Positions 31,008 to 40,456 of a stretch of 64,000 bases of DNA are shown here, piece by piece. The stretch comes from Teichococcus wenyumeiae (GTDB taxonomy: Bacteria; Pseudomonadota; Alphaproteobacteria; Acetobacterales; Acetobacteraceae). Under the pieces are notes generated by a model. The model was not told the DNA's origin. It did no database searches and saw nothing but the letters and a program-made list of their open reading frames with translations. Position numbers and translations under genes: made by a program. The stretch is from positions 1 through 64,000 of the forward strand of contig NZ_RFLX01000001.1 of NCBI RefSeq assembly GCF_003696345.1, in the 5' to 3' direction. How positions within the stretch are numbered: position 1 is the stretch's first letter; the number at the start of each line of letters is the position of its first letter.

Positions 31008-33467
31008 TCAGATGGCCCGGAAGCCGAAATCGCCGATCGTCTTGAAGCCGATCCGGAAGAGCAGCGTCTCGCCCGAAGGGTAATAGTTGTTGATGTCGGA
31101 CTGCTCCGCCCAGTCACGCTGATAGCTGGCGTTGAAGACCAGGCACTCATCCTCATAGGTCAGGTTGACGCCGGCGGCGACCGGCCTGTCCCGCTGGATG
31201 TCGTAGCGGCCAAAGGCGCCGGCCCGCCAGTAAGTGCCCAGGCGGGCGCTGACGCCGCCGCCGACCTCGTTCCGGTCCTGCCGCGGCGTCAGGATCAGCG
31301 CCGGGTTGGGTGTGGTGAAGAGATAGGTGGCGGAGACGCTGATCGGCCCCAGGCCGACCCGCGCGATCGTCTCGGTCAGGCGGTTGCTCAGGGTATCCTT
31401 GTCCAAGCGGGCGCGGGCCAGCACGTCGAGCCAGGGCACCGGGGAGAGCCGCAGCCGCCCGACCCAGTCGGAGGCGCGGTCCTCGACGCCGGAGCCCTTG
31501 TAGAAGACATCCTCCTCGCTGGCGCGGAAGGAACGGCCCACCAGTGCCTCGGCCTGCCCGCCATTGGGGAAGAACCAGGCGCCGCGCATGGCCGCGTCGA
31601 TGCGGGTGCCGCCTTCCTGCCGGTCCCGCCCGGTGAAGCGGTTCAGGGCGAAGAGATTGGCATCGGTGAACTCGAAGGCGATGCTGTCTTCGTTGGGGAT
31701 ATTGGTCTGGCGGCCGGTGCTCGGGCCGGTGACCAGCTGCACATGCGGCTCCAGGAGCTGGCTGCCATATTCCCCGGCGCTGCGCACGAAAGGCATGCGC
31801 CAGTCCAGGGCGACGCGGAGATTGCCGTTGCCGGTGGTGATGCTGTTCCGGTCCGCGAAGTTCGGCGCCTGGTCCAGATGATCGGCCGAGATGCCATAGA
31901 GGTCCATCTGGCTGCGCAGGGTCCAGATGCCGCCGAAGCGGTCCAGCTTCGGCAGGTTGTAGGTGGCGCGGGAGGTCAGGCGGCGGGTGTCGGTGCCCTC
32001 GTCGCGGAAGACCACGAAGGCGCCGGCATCGAGCGTCAGGTAGCCGCCCAGCGAATCGCGCGGATAGGCGTATTCGGCATAGGCATTCGGCAGCACCAGC
32101 GGGATGACCGCCTTGTCGTCGACATCGTTCAGGCTCTGGTAGGCGCGGGCATCGACGCGGGCATAGCCCTCGCTGCCCCAGAAGCCTTCCAGATAGACAT
32201 CCGAGGTCAGCACGCGCGGCGCGCTGTAGCGCCAAGCGCGCAGATAGGCCTGGCTGCTGGCGCGGTTCAGGTTGAAGCCGGTGCGCCAGTGCTCATCCAG
32301 CGCGAACTGGCCGCTGCTGTAGATATGGGCGCCGAGGCCCTTGTCGTTCTCGGCGATATTGCCGCCGGAGAGGTTGCCGGCGGAGGCGGAGAGATTGAGC
32401 GTGCCGCTGTTGAAGCGCCGCCGGTAGTCCAGCCCCAGCCCCGGATATTCCTGGGTGGCGAAGGTCGGCCGCAGCGTCATGTCCTGGCTGCCGTCGATCG
32501 CCCAGTAATAAGGGATCTGCACGAAGGGGCCGAGGAAGGTGCTGTTGCCCAGGATCGGCGTCAGGAAACCCGACTGGCGCGGCACCGAGGGGTCGGGATG
32601 CGACAGATAAGGCGTGTAGAGCACCGGCCAGCCGCCCATCTCGAGCGTGGCGTCGCGGTAGCGCAGCCGCTGCTCTTCCTTATCATGGGTGGCGATGCGG
32701 GCGCGCACCTGCCAGAGCGGCGGCGCGGTGGGATCGTCGGCGCAAAGGTCGCAGGAGGAATAAACCACCCGCGCCATGTCCACGATATTGCCGTTGGTGC
32801 GGGTGGCGCCGGTGGCCGCCAGCTTGCCGTTCTGCGCCAGCCGGGCCCGCAGCCCCTCCACCACGCCGTTGCGCATGTCGCCGGTCAGCTCGGCGCGGTT
32901 GGCGAAGGTCACCTGCCCGTCCGGCTCCAGCAGCTGCACATTGCCTTCGGCGACGGCGACGCCGGTCTCGCGGTTATAGGTGAAGGTATCGGCGCGCAGG
33001 ATGCGCTCGTTCTGCCAGGCCTCCACCTTGCCGCGGGCGGTCACCAGGTTCTTGTCCTGGTCGTATTCCACCTCGTCGGCCGTGAAGGTCACGGGCGATT
33101 CGCGGTCATTGGCGGGGGCCGGTGCCGGCGCGGCGGCGGCCGTGGGCGGCGCCGTGCCGGGGATGGCGGGCGTGGAAAGCTCGCCCCCCGCCGGCGTGCC
33201 GGAGCCGCTGCCCGGGTTGGCGACGCCCAGGTCCTGGGTCGCGCCCCCGCCCAGGGCGCCGGTGCCCAGCCCCACCCCGGCGCCCGAGGCGCCCGAGGCG
33301 CCGGAGCCCAGCGTCGATTGGGCAAAAGCGCCGCCCGGCAACAGGAGGGCCGGCCAAAGCGCGGCGCCTCCCAGCAGAACGGCGCGCCAATGCGGCCCGC
33401 GCCGGGCGTGGCGCCGCGTGGTGATCCCGGCCGGAAGGTTCCCGGCGCCGTGCGTGGCTCGGTGCAT
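31008..33467 (-). CDS. lptD: LPS-assembly outer-membrane protein LptD
   Basis: An 819-residue protein with signal (RAVLLGGAALWPALLLPGGAFA), a low-complexity Gly/Ala/Pro segment, an OstA-like periplasmic domain (FTADEVEYDQDKNLVTARG) and a beta-barrel ending in FGFRAI. It inserts lipopolysaccharide into the outer leaflet. The cysteine pair CDLC at about residue 230 is notable in a protein whose E. coli relative depends on disulfides. ATG at 33467 (MHRATHG) has AGGGG just upstream; ATG at 33524 would add 19 residues before an already long n-region. It is downstream of lptF-lptG and upstream of surA. Confidence 0.88.
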   Translation of the reverse strand: MHRATHGAGNLPAGITTRRHARRGPHWRAVLLGGAALWPALLLPGGAFAQSTLGSGASGASGAGVGLGTGALGGGATQDLGVANPGSGSGTPAGGELSTPAIPGTAPPTAAAAPAPAPANDRESPVTFTADEVEYDQDKNLVTARGKVEAWQNERILRADTFTYNRETGVAVAEGNVQLLEPDGQVTFANRAELTGDMRNGVVEGLRARLAQNGKLAATGATRTNGNIVDMARVVYSSCDLCADDPTAPPLWQVRARIATHDKEEQRLRYRDATLEMGGWPVLYTPYLSHPDPSVPRQSGFLTPILGNSTFLGPFVQIPYYWAIDGSQDMTLRPTFATQEYPGLGLDYRRRFNSGTLNLSASAGNLSGGNIAENDKGLGAHIYSSGQFALDEHWRTGFNLNRASSQAYLRAWRYSAPRVLTSDVYLEGFWGSEGYARVDARAYQSLNDVDDKAVIPLVLPNAYAEYAYPRDSLGGYLTLDAGAFVVFRDEGTDTRRLTSRATYNLPKLDRFGGIWTLRSQMDLYGISADHLDQAPNFADRNSITTGNGNLRVALDWRMPFVRSAGEYGSQLLEPHVQLVTGPSTGRQTNIPNEDSIAFEFTDANLFALNRFTGRDRQEGGTRIDAAMRGAWFFPNGGQAEALVGRSFRASEEDVFYKGSGVEDRASDWVGRLRLSPVPWLDVLARARLDKDTLSNRLTETIARVGLGPISVSATYLFTTPNPALILTPRQDRNEVGGGVSARLGTYWRAGAFGRYDIQRDRPVAAGVNLTYEDECLVFNASYQRDWAEQSDINNYYPSGETLLFRIGFKTIGDFGFRAI

Positions 33468-33605
33468 GGCCCCTGAATAGCCCGTTACCGGGACGGCGAC
33501 GAGAGGGCGCTTAGGGCCTGTCATGTTTCAGCCTGGCGACGCGACATCATGGCCACGCCACCGCCCGATCACTTTCCCGTCACGCCCAGGCTTGCAAGCC
33601 TGGGC

Positions 33606-34715
33606 TCAGCCGTCTTCCAGATGCAGCAGCAGCGCCAGCGCCAGCATCAGACCGGCCAGCGAGGGCACCCAGGCCGCCAGCTCCACCGGCAGGTTGCCGG
33701 CCTGGCCGAATTCCTCCGCCACCTTGTCCAGCAGGAACAGCGAGAAGCCGGCGGCGACGCCGAGGCCCAGCGTGCGCGCCACGTCGCCCCGCCGCGACTG
33801 CCGCATGGAGAAGCCCGCCGCCATCAGCGCCATGGCAGCCGAGAGCAGCGGCAGGGAGAGCAGCGAATGGAAGTGCAGCCGGTGCCGGATGGCCGAGAAA
33901 CCGGAGCTTTCCAGCACCTGGATGAATTCCGGCAGGGCCCAGAAGGACAGGGTATCGGGGCTGGCGAAGCTTTCCTCGATGCGGTCCGCGGTGAGCGTCG
34001 TCGGCACCACCAGCATCGCCGGCGCGCCGGGCTGGCGGTTGGCGCCGAAGGTCACGGCATTCTCCAGCGTCCAGGCGCCCTCGGCCAGCCGGGCGGCGGG
34101 GGCCTCCACCCGCTCCAGCGGCCGGTCGGTGGGGGAAAGGCGCCAGAGCGAGACATCGCGCAGCAGGAAGCTGCCGCGCCCCAGTTCCGGCCGCCCGGCC
34201 ATGATGATGGTGCCGCCGGGGTCCAGCCCCACATCCGCCTGCCGCAGCCAGAGCCGCCCGCCCGAGAGCATGGCGGGGCCGGAGGCATTGCGCAGATAGG
34301 TGGCGTCCAGCCGCTCGGCCCGGGAGAACATGGCGGCCGAGAGTGGCGAGACCACGGTGATGGAGAGCACGCCGAGGCAGACCGCCACCAGCACCGGCCC
34401 CGCCAGGAAGCCCCAGGCCGAGACTCCCGCCGCCCGCGCCACCACCAGTTCGGAGGACCGGGCGAGGCGCCAGAAGGCGATGATGCCGCCCAGCAGGATG
34501 CCGAAGGGCAGGATCTGCAGCATCACATAGGGCAGCCGCAGCCCGGCGATGGTCAGCACCAGCCCGAAGCCGGCATCGGCGCGGGTGGCGGCACGGCGCA
34601 GCAGCTCGATGAAGTCGAACAGCGCCACGAGCCCGGTCAGCGCCAGGATCATGATGATGGCCATGGTGGCGAAGCGGCGCGCCACATAGGCCGAAAGGGT
34701 CAGGGCAAAGGGCAT
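33606..34715 (-). CDS. lptG: LPS export ABC transporter permease LptG
   Basis: A 369-residue YjgP/YjgQ-family membrane protein with six helices (three before and three after a periplasmic domain). ALFDFIELLRRA near the N-terminus, LPYVMLQILPFGILLGG and the C-terminal SLLSLPLLSAAMALMAAGFSM are family features. With LptF and LptB it extracts LPS from the inner membrane. It starts 8 bases after the lptF stop, and the order lptF-lptG-lptD is common in alphaproteobacteria. Confidence 0.9.
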   Translation of the reverse strand: MPFALTLSAYVARRFATMAIIMILALTGLVALFDFIELLRRAATRADAGFGLVLTIAGLRLPYVMLQILPFGILLGGIIAFWRLARSSELVVARAAGVSAWGFLAGPVLVAVCLGVLSITVVSPLSAAMFSRAERLDATYLRNASGPAMLSGGRLWLRQADVGLDPGGTIIMAGRPELGRGSFLLRDVSLWRLSPTDRPLERVEAPAARLAEGAWTLENAVTFGANRQPGAPAMLVVPTTLTADRIEESFASPDTLSFWALPEFIQVLESSGFSAIRHRLHFHSLLSLPLLSAAMALMAAGFSMRQSRRGDVARTLGLGVAAGFSLFLLDKVAEEFGQAGNLPVELAAWVPSLAGLMLALALLLHLEDG

Positions 34716-34722
34716 GGGGCGC

Positions 34723-35919
34723 TCAGGACAGGCGTGGGCCGGGCGCGTTGCCCAGGGAAGGTTCCTCGCCGCCCAGCTCCGGCGGCAGGCGCGGCCGCCG
34801 CCGGGGCAGGCCGGGCGAGCCCAGCAGCACCCAGAGCGCGCCGATCGCCGGCAGCACCACCTGCAGCCAGATCAACGGAATGAACATGTTGTCGCGTGCC
34901 GCCGCATTGCCCGCCGCCAGCCCAAGGGCCAGCAGCGTCACCACGATGCCGACGCCGATGGCCGCCGGGCGCGAGTCGCCATGGCGGCGGAAGGCGGAGG
35001 AAAGCGCTGTGGCCAGGGCCACCAGCGCATAGGCCAGGGCGGTGAAGGGCGAGGAGAGGCGCTGATGCGCCTCGGCGCGGAACTTGCGGAGGTCGCGCTC
35101 GGGCAGGTTCTCGGCCGGGTCGGGGTGCAGCAGCTCGCCCACGAAGCGCTCCCGCGAGTCGCGGTTGCGGCTGGCCTCCTGCTGGGAGCGGGAGGAGGCG
35201 GCGAGGTCGAGGCTGTTTTCCTCGAAGGTCAGCACGGACAGCCGCGGGCCTGGGCTGGGCGCGCCGGGCGGCGACTGCTCCATGGTCTGGCGCACGCCGT
35301 TCTGCAGCGTCACGCGCGGGCCGCGCGGGGTGGAGACCAGCCGGCCGCGCTCCGCCATGATGGTCACGGGGGCGGCGGGGTTGCGCTGGTCATGCACCAT
35401 GATGCCGTAGAGGGTGCCGTCCGGGTCCCGCCGGCGGGCATAGACCGTCAGGTCGTCGCCCAGCGAGCTGAAGACACCTTCCTGCACCAGGATGGCGGCC
35501 ATCTCGTTGCGGATCTCGAACTGCCATTCGCGGAAGGCGGCATGGCTGACCGGCACCAACCAGAGCTGCAGGAACAGGCAGAGCGCGGTGGAGAGCGTCG
35601 CCACCATCAGCGCCGGCCGGGACAGCCGCCAGTCGGAGAGGCCGGCCGCGCGCATCACCACCAGCTCCCGGTCCCCGGCCAGCCTGACATAGGTGAAGAG
35701 CGTCACCACGAAGGTGGTGATGGGCAGGATGACGGCGACGAATGAGGGCAGCAGCAGCCCGGTCAGCTCCACGAAGACTGCGGGCGAGAGGCCGCGGTCC
35801 AGCACCAGCTCAATGAAGCGGAGGCTCTGGGTCAGCCAAACCAGGGCGGCCAGGCCCACCGTGACGGCCACCAGGCCGACGGCAAGCTGGCGGAAGAGGT
35901 AGCGGTCGAGGCGGTTCAT
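34723..35919 (-). CDS. lptF: LPS export ABC transporter permease LptF
   Basis: A 398-residue YjgP/YjgQ-family protein with NRLDRYLFRQL at the N-terminus, helices from about residue 12, TGLLLPSFVAVILPI, and a long periplasmic domain. The C-terminal end (after about residue 370) is Arg/Pro/Gly-rich. It pairs with LptG in the LptB2FG complex. First gene of the lptF-lptG-lptD block; 94 bases upstream separates it from an unrelated transporter gene on the same strand. Confidence 0.9.
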   Translation of the reverse strand: MNRLDRYLFRQLAVGLVAVTVGLAALVWLTQSLRFIELVLDRGLSPAVFVELTGLLLPSFVAVILPITTFVVTLFTYVRLAGDRELVVMRAAGLSDWRLSRPALMVATLSTALCLFLQLWLVPVSHAAFREWQFEIRNEMAAILVQEGVFSSLGDDLTVYARRRDPDGTLYGIMVHDQRNPAAPVTIMAERGRLVSTPRGPRVTLQNGVRQTMEQSPPGAPSPGPRLSVLTFEENSLDLAASSRSQQEASRNRDSRERFVGELLHPDPAENLPERDLRKFRAEAHQRLSSPFTALAYALVALATALSSAFRRHGDSRPAAIGVGIVVTLLALGLAAGNAAARDNMFIPLIWLQVVLPAIGALWVLLGSPGLPRRRPRLPPELGGEEPSLGNAPGPRLS

Positions 35920-36013
35920 GTGGCGGCAGGATACCCCCGGCGGGCGGTCCAGGGAAATGGCCGCACCGGCCGCCGGTCAATCGCCTAACCCCGCCGCCCT
36001 GCCAAGGGGCGTT

Positions 36014-37081
36014 TCACGCCGGCAATACGGCGACGCCCCGCTGGCCGAGGCTGAGGCCCACTTCCTCCCCCACCCCGCGCGGGCGGCTGGTCTCGGGGTC
36101 GATCACGAAGACCTCGCCGGCCTCGGTGGCCAGGGTATATTCCATCAGCCCGCCCAGATAGGCGGCCTTGGCCACCTTGCCGCGCAGAACGGCCGAAGGA
36201 TCGGTGGCATCCAGCAGCGAGACCGCCTCAGGCCGCACCGCCAGCCGCACCGCGCCCTCCGCCGCGCCGCGATGCGGCAGGGAGAGCGTGGCGGAGCCGA
36301 TGGTCACCCGCGCCATCGCCCCCTCGCGGTGGGAGAGCGTGGCGGGCAGCCGGTTGGCCTCGCCCACGAAGCCGGCGACGAAATCGCTGGCCGGAGACTC
36401 GTAGAGGTCGCGCGGCGTGCCTTCCTGGGCGATCACCGCCTGGTTCATCACGATCACCTTGTCGGAGATCGCCAGGGCCTCGGCCTGGTCATGCGTCACA
36501 TAGGCGACGGTGACGCCGAGCCGCTGCTGCAGGTCACGGATCTCCTCCCGCATCTTGCGGCGCAGCCGGGCATCGAGGTTGGACAGCGGCTCGTCGAACA
36601 ACAGCACCGCCGGCTCCAGCACCAGGGCGCGCGCCACCGCCACGCGCTGCTGCTGGCCGCCGGAGAGTTCCGACGGCAGCCGCTCCTCGAAGCCGGAGAG
36701 GCCGACCGAGGCCAGCGCGGCCCGCGCCGCCTCCCGCACCCGCGCCTTGGGCTGGCGGGAGATGGTGAGGCCGTAGCCCACATTCTCCAGCACGTTCATG
36801 TGCGGGAAGAGGGCATAGGATTGGAAGACCATGGACACGTCGCGCTCGGCCGGCGGCAGGGCGGAGACATCCTTGCCGCCGATCAGCACGCGGCCCTCGG
36901 AAGGGTATTCCAGCCCGGCGATCATCCGCAGCGTGGTGGTCTTGCCGCAGCCGGAGGGGCCGAGCAGCGTGCAGAGCGTGCCCGCCGGAATGGTGAAGGA
37001 GACGTTGTTCACCGCCACGGCGCTGCTGCCGGGGTAGCGCTTGATGACATTCTCGAAGCGGACTTCGGCGGCGCGGCTCAT
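36014..37081 (-). CDS. fbpC: ABC transporter ATPase, FbpC/PotA type
   Basis: A 355-residue ATPase with Walker A GPSGCGKTT, Q-loop MVFQSYALFPHMNV, signature LSGGQQQRV, Walker B LLFDEPLSNLDA and switch THD. A TOBE-like C-terminal domain follows (LAVRPEAVSLLDA). It energises the permease encoded just upstream; the two genes overlap by 4 bases. The family includes iron(III), 2-aminoethylphosphonate, spermidine and thiamine importers, so the ligand is set by the binding protein. Confidence 0.85.
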   Translation of the reverse strand: MSRAAEVRFENVIKRYPGSSAVAVNNVSFTIPAGTLCTLLGPSGCGKTTTLRMIAGLEYPSEGRVLIGGKDVSALPPAERDVSMVFQSYALFPHMNVLENVGYGLTISRQPKARVREAARAALASVGLSGFEERLPSELSGGQQQRVAVARALVLEPAVLLFDEPLSNLDARLRRKMREEIRDLQQRLGVTVAYVTHDQAEALAISDKVIVMNQAVIAQEGTPRDLYESPASDFVAGFVGEANRLPATLSHREGAMARVTIGSATLSLPHRGAAEGAVRLAVRPEAVSLLDATDPSAVLRGKVAKAAYLGGLMEYTLATEAGEVFVIDPETSRPRGVGEEVGLSLGQRGVAVLPA

Positions 37082-39288
37082 GCGATGGCTCCGGGAACAG
37101 GCGCGGCGGCGACAGGGGTGGCGGCAGCGGCGGCGCGGCGGCCGATGCGGCGGCGGCCGACCGCCAGGTTCATCACCCCCAGCACCGCCAGCATCAGCAC
37201 GATCAGCGCCAGCGAGGTGGAGATGGCGAGGCCGTAGTCGCCGTTGATGATGCGGTTGACGATGAAGACGGTCGCCAGCTCGGTTTCGGCGGTCACCAGG
37301 AAGATGACGGCGGAGACGGTGGTCATGGCGCGCACAAAGGAATAGGTCAGCCCCGCCACGATGGCCGGCCGCAGCAGCGGCAACACCACGCGGCGGAAGG
37401 CGTCCAGCCCGCCGCCGCCGAGCGTATGGGAGGCTTCGTCCAGCGAGCCGTCGATCTGCGCCATGGCCGCCATGCCGGAGCGCAGGCCCACCGGCAGGTT
37501 CCGGAACACGAAGCAGGCGACGATGATGGCGCCCGTCCCGGCCAGTTCCAGCGGCGGCAGGTTGAAGGCGGCGAGATAGGCCACGCCGATCACCGTGCCC
37601 GGCACCGCGAAGGACAGCAGGGTGGCGAATTCCAGCATCCCCTTCCCCGCGAAGCGGGTGCGGGAAAACAGCCAGGCAGCCAGGATGCCCAGCACCGCCG
37701 TGATGGGGGCGGAGATGGCGGCCAGTTCCAGCGTGGTCAGCACGCTGTTCCAGGCGAGGCCGGTGAACTGCCCGCCCTCGATGGAGAAGGCCTTCACGAA
37801 GTGGCGCAGGGTCGGCGTGTAGTCGCGGCCCCAGACCTCGACGAAGCCGCCCAGGAAGGCGAGCAGGTAGAGGCCGACCGTCAGCGCCGTCCAGGTGCCG
37901 GCGACGATCAGGCAGAGCCGGCGCACGCCGCGCGGCAGCGGCGGCGGCAGGCCGGCATCGCCCTTGCCGGAAATGGAGACATAGGATTTCCGCGCCGTCA
38001 GCCGCTGCTGCAGGAAGAAGACCACCAGGGTCAGCACCAGCAGCACCAGGGACAGCGAGGCGGCACGCCCGGCATCGGCCTGGGCGCCCACCACCGCGAA
38101 GAAGATCTCGGTGGCGAGCACATTGAAGGACCCGCCGAGCACCACGGCATTGCCGAAATCGGCGATGCTTTCCACAAAGCCCAGCAGGAAGGCATTGGCC
38201 AGGCCCGGCAGCAGCAGCGGCAGGGTGATGGTGCGGAAGGTGGCGCGCTCATCCGCCCGCAGGGTCTGGGAAGCTTCCTCCAGCGTCGGCGAAAGCCCCT
38301 CCACCACCCCGATCAGCACCAGGAAGGCGATGGGGGTGAAGGCGAAGAGCTGCGCCAGCAGCAGGCCCGGCAGGCCGTAGATCCAGCGCCCCAGCTCGAT
38401 GCCAAACCAGGCCGAGGCGGCCTGGGAGAGCAGGCCGGAGCGGCCGAAGATCAGGATCAGCCCGAGGCCGAGAATGAAGGGCGGCGTGACGATCGGCAGC
38501 ACCGTCATCCAGCGCAGCGGCGCCGGGTAGCGCAGCCGCCCGCGCGTCACCAGCAGCGCGAAGGCGAGGCCCAGCGCCGTGGTGCCCGCCGCCGTCAGCA
38601 GCGCCAGCAGCAGGGTGTTCCAGACAACGCCGCAGCGCGGCGCGCCGGCCAGGCAGCCCAGGCCCCAGAGCCGGTCGTCCATCAGCCGCGTCACGGCCGA
38701 GGAGGGCGCAAAGGCGCCGCTCATGTCGCGGAAGGCGCCGGCCATCATCTGCGCGATGGGCAGCGCGGTGAAGACCAGGATCGAGACGGTGAGCACCACC
38801 GCCACGGTGGCGGTGAAGGCATCGCCCCGGAAGGCGCCGCGCCCGGCCAGGCCCGCCGCCAGCAGCACGCAAAGGGCGCAGGAGACGACGGTGCCGCCCC
38901 AGCCGATGCCGTATTGCCGCAGCTCCGTCTCGCCAAAGGCCGCTTCCAGCCAGGGGGCCATCCAGCCGCGCGGGCCGATGCTCCAGCCCTGCGCCGCCAG
39001 CAGCCCCAGCCCCAGCCCGCCCGCCGCCAGGAACAGCCAGGAGCGCGCGGGGCGGGAGAGCGGCAGCAGCGCCGCCGCCAGCCCCAGGACCGGCGCCAGC
39101 ACCGCCGGCCAGAGCCACCAGCGGCCCTCGGCCAGGATCAGGCCCGGGGCGGGGGCGCCGTCCGGGTCCGTCAGCCAGCCACCATCGGCATAGGAGAGAA
39201 CCCCGATGCCGTCCTGCACCAGATACCAGGGCAGCAGCAGGGCGGCGATCAGCGCGAGGGCGCTGGACCAGAGGCCGGCGGAACGCAT
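37078..39288 (-). CDS. fbpB: fused two-domain ABC permease, FbpB type
   Basis: A 736-residue membrane protein with about 14 hydrophobic segments and two permease domains, each with its own coupling loop: LEEASQTLRADERATFRTITLPL (seen as EEASQTLRADERATF) in the first and LDEASHTLGGGGLDAFRRVVLP (as DEASHTLGGGGLDAF) in the second. A fused permease is the rule in the FbpB/AfuB/ThiP class. It lies 36 bases after the binding-protein gene and overlaps the ATPase gene by 4 bases. Confidence 0.86.
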   Translation of the reverse strand: MRSAGLWSSALALIAALLLPWYLVQDGIGVLSYADGGWLTDPDGAPAPGLILAEGRWWLWPAVLAPVLGLAAALLPLSRPARSWLFLAAGGLGLGLLAAQGWSIGPRGWMAPWLEAAFGETELRQYGIGWGGTVVSCALCVLLAAGLAGRGAFRGDAFTATVAVVLTVSILVFTALPIAQMMAGAFRDMSGAFAPSSAVTRLMDDRLWGLGCLAGAPRCGVVWNTLLLALLTAAGTTALGLAFALLVTRGRLRYPAPLRWMTVLPIVTPPFILGLGLILIFGRSGLLSQAASAWFGIELGRWIYGLPGLLLAQLFAFTPIAFLVLIGVVEGLSPTLEEASQTLRADERATFRTITLPLLLPGLANAFLLGFVESIADFGNAVVLGGSFNVLATEIFFAVVGAQADAGRAASLSLVLLVLTLVVFFLQQRLTARKSYVSISGKGDAGLPPPLPRGVRRLCLIVAGTWTALTVGLYLLAFLGGFVEVWGRDYTPTLRHFVKAFSIEGGQFTGLAWNSVLTTLELAAISAPITAVLGILAAWLFSRTRFAGKGMLEFATLLSFAVPGTVIGVAYLAAFNLPPLELAGTGAIIVACFVFRNLPVGLRSGMAAMAQIDGSLDEASHTLGGGGLDAFRRVVLPLLRPAIVAGLTYSFVRAMTTVSAVIFLVTAETELATVFIVNRIINGDYGLAISTSLALIVLMLAVLGVMNLAVGRRRIGRRAAAAATPVAAAPVPGAIA

Positions 39289-39324
39289 GGCGGCGGAGCC
39301 TTCGGGCTATTTAATGAGGGTGCT

Positions 39325-40359
39325 TCAGCGCGGCAGGCTGTTCACCTCGCGGTCCCAGCGCTCGATCAGCCGGCGGCGCTCGTCGGAGGAACCGTATTTG
39401 GCGAAGTCGTAGTCGATCAGCTTGATCTGATCCATCTTCGGCGCCTCGGCCGGGATGGGGGTGTTGCGGTTCGACGGCGTCTGGAAGGACTTGGCCTCGG
39501 CGCCGATCTGCTGCGCCGCCGGGCTCAGGGCCCAGTCGTAGAAGCGCTTGGCGTTCCGCTCGTTGCGGGCGCCGGCGACGATGGACATGGAGCCGATCTC
39601 GTAGCCCGTGCCCTCGCAGGGGACGACATACTGCACCGGGAAGCCGCCCAGCCGCTCCGTCACCGCGTCATGCACGAAGGAGATGGAAACACCAGTCTCG
39701 CCGCGCGCCACCGACTTGATCGGGCCGGTGCCGGAGCGGGGATAGGCATTGACGTTGCGGTGCAGGCCCTTGAGGTAGTCGAAGGCCTGATCCTCGCCCA
39801 TCAGCTGCACCATGGTGGCGATCATGACATAGGCGGTGCCGCTGGACTGCGGGTTGGCCATCTGGATCTCGCCCTTGAAGCGGGCATCCAGCAGATCCTT
39901 CCAGCAGGCGGGGGCGGCGATATTGCGCTTGCCCAGCAACTCCGGGTTGTAGCCGAAGCCCATGGCGCCGGCGTAGATGCCAACCGTGCGGTAGCCGCTC
40001 TGCTCGGCCTGCTTGCGGGCCCAGTCATGCAGCTGGTCCAGCATGGGGGAGCGGTAGACAGCCGAGAGCTTGTCTTCCGCCATCTGCAGGTGCGGGTCGC
40101 CGGTGCCGCCGTACCAGACATCGCCGCGCGGGTTCTGCGCCTCGGCGCGGATCTGCGCCAGCACCTCGCCGCTGCCCTTCTGGGACATGTTCACGCGGAT
40201 GCCGGTTTCCTTGGCGAAGGCATTGGCCGCCGCCTGGCACCACTCCACCTGCGCGGAGCAGTAGACATTCAGCGAGCCCTGGGCCGCCGCCGGCAGCGCG
40301 CCGAGGGTCAGCGTGGCCGCCACGGTGGCGGCCAGTGTGAAGAAATGACGCGACAGCAT
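39325..40359 (-). CDS. ABC transporter substrate-binding protein, Fbp/Afu type
   Basis: A 344-residue periplasmic protein with signal peptide (TLAATVAATLTLGALPAAAQG). The mature part begins LNVYCSAQVEWCQAAANAF, has DVWYGGTGDPHLQMAED and ends in FAKYGSSDERRRLIERWD. This is the AfuA/FutA-like group, which includes iron(III) and phosphonate or phosphosugar binders. The consecutive tyrosines that bind Fe3+ in FbpA/FutA are not obvious, so the ligand should stay open. An AT-rich stretch at about 40420-40445 upstream is a likely promoter. Confidence 0.75.
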   Translation of the reverse strand: MLSRHFFTLAATVAATLTLGALPAAAQGSLNVYCSAQVEWCQAAANAFAKETGIRVNMSQKGSGEVLAQIRAEAQNPRGDVWYGGTGDPHLQMAEDKLSAVYRSPMLDQLHDWARKQAEQSGYRTVGIYAGAMGFGYNPELLGKRNIAAPACWKDLLDARFKGEIQMANPQSSGTAYVMIATMVQLMGEDQAFDYLKGLHRNVNAYPRSGTGPIKSVARGETGVSISFVHDAVTERLGGFPVQYVVPCEGTGYEIGSMSIVAGARNERNAKRFYDWALSPAAQQIGAEAKSFQTPSNRNTPIPAEAPKMDQIKLIDYDFAKYGSSDERRRLIERWDREVNSLPR

Positions 40360-40456
40360 CAGGCGGATCCTCCTGGAGTCCCCTCACGAAAGGGGGGAAC
40401 GTCCTGCGGCGGAGGAATGCAATAAATCTGTCACATAAGCAATTCTGCGACTCGGC

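Noticed and set aside
37426-40425. 999-codon open frame on the plus strand antisense to the Fbp-type genes
   Set aside because: Its composition (Gln, His, Arg, Gly-rich) is the shadow of a GC-rich gene read in antisense, and the minus-strand genes have clear family motifs.
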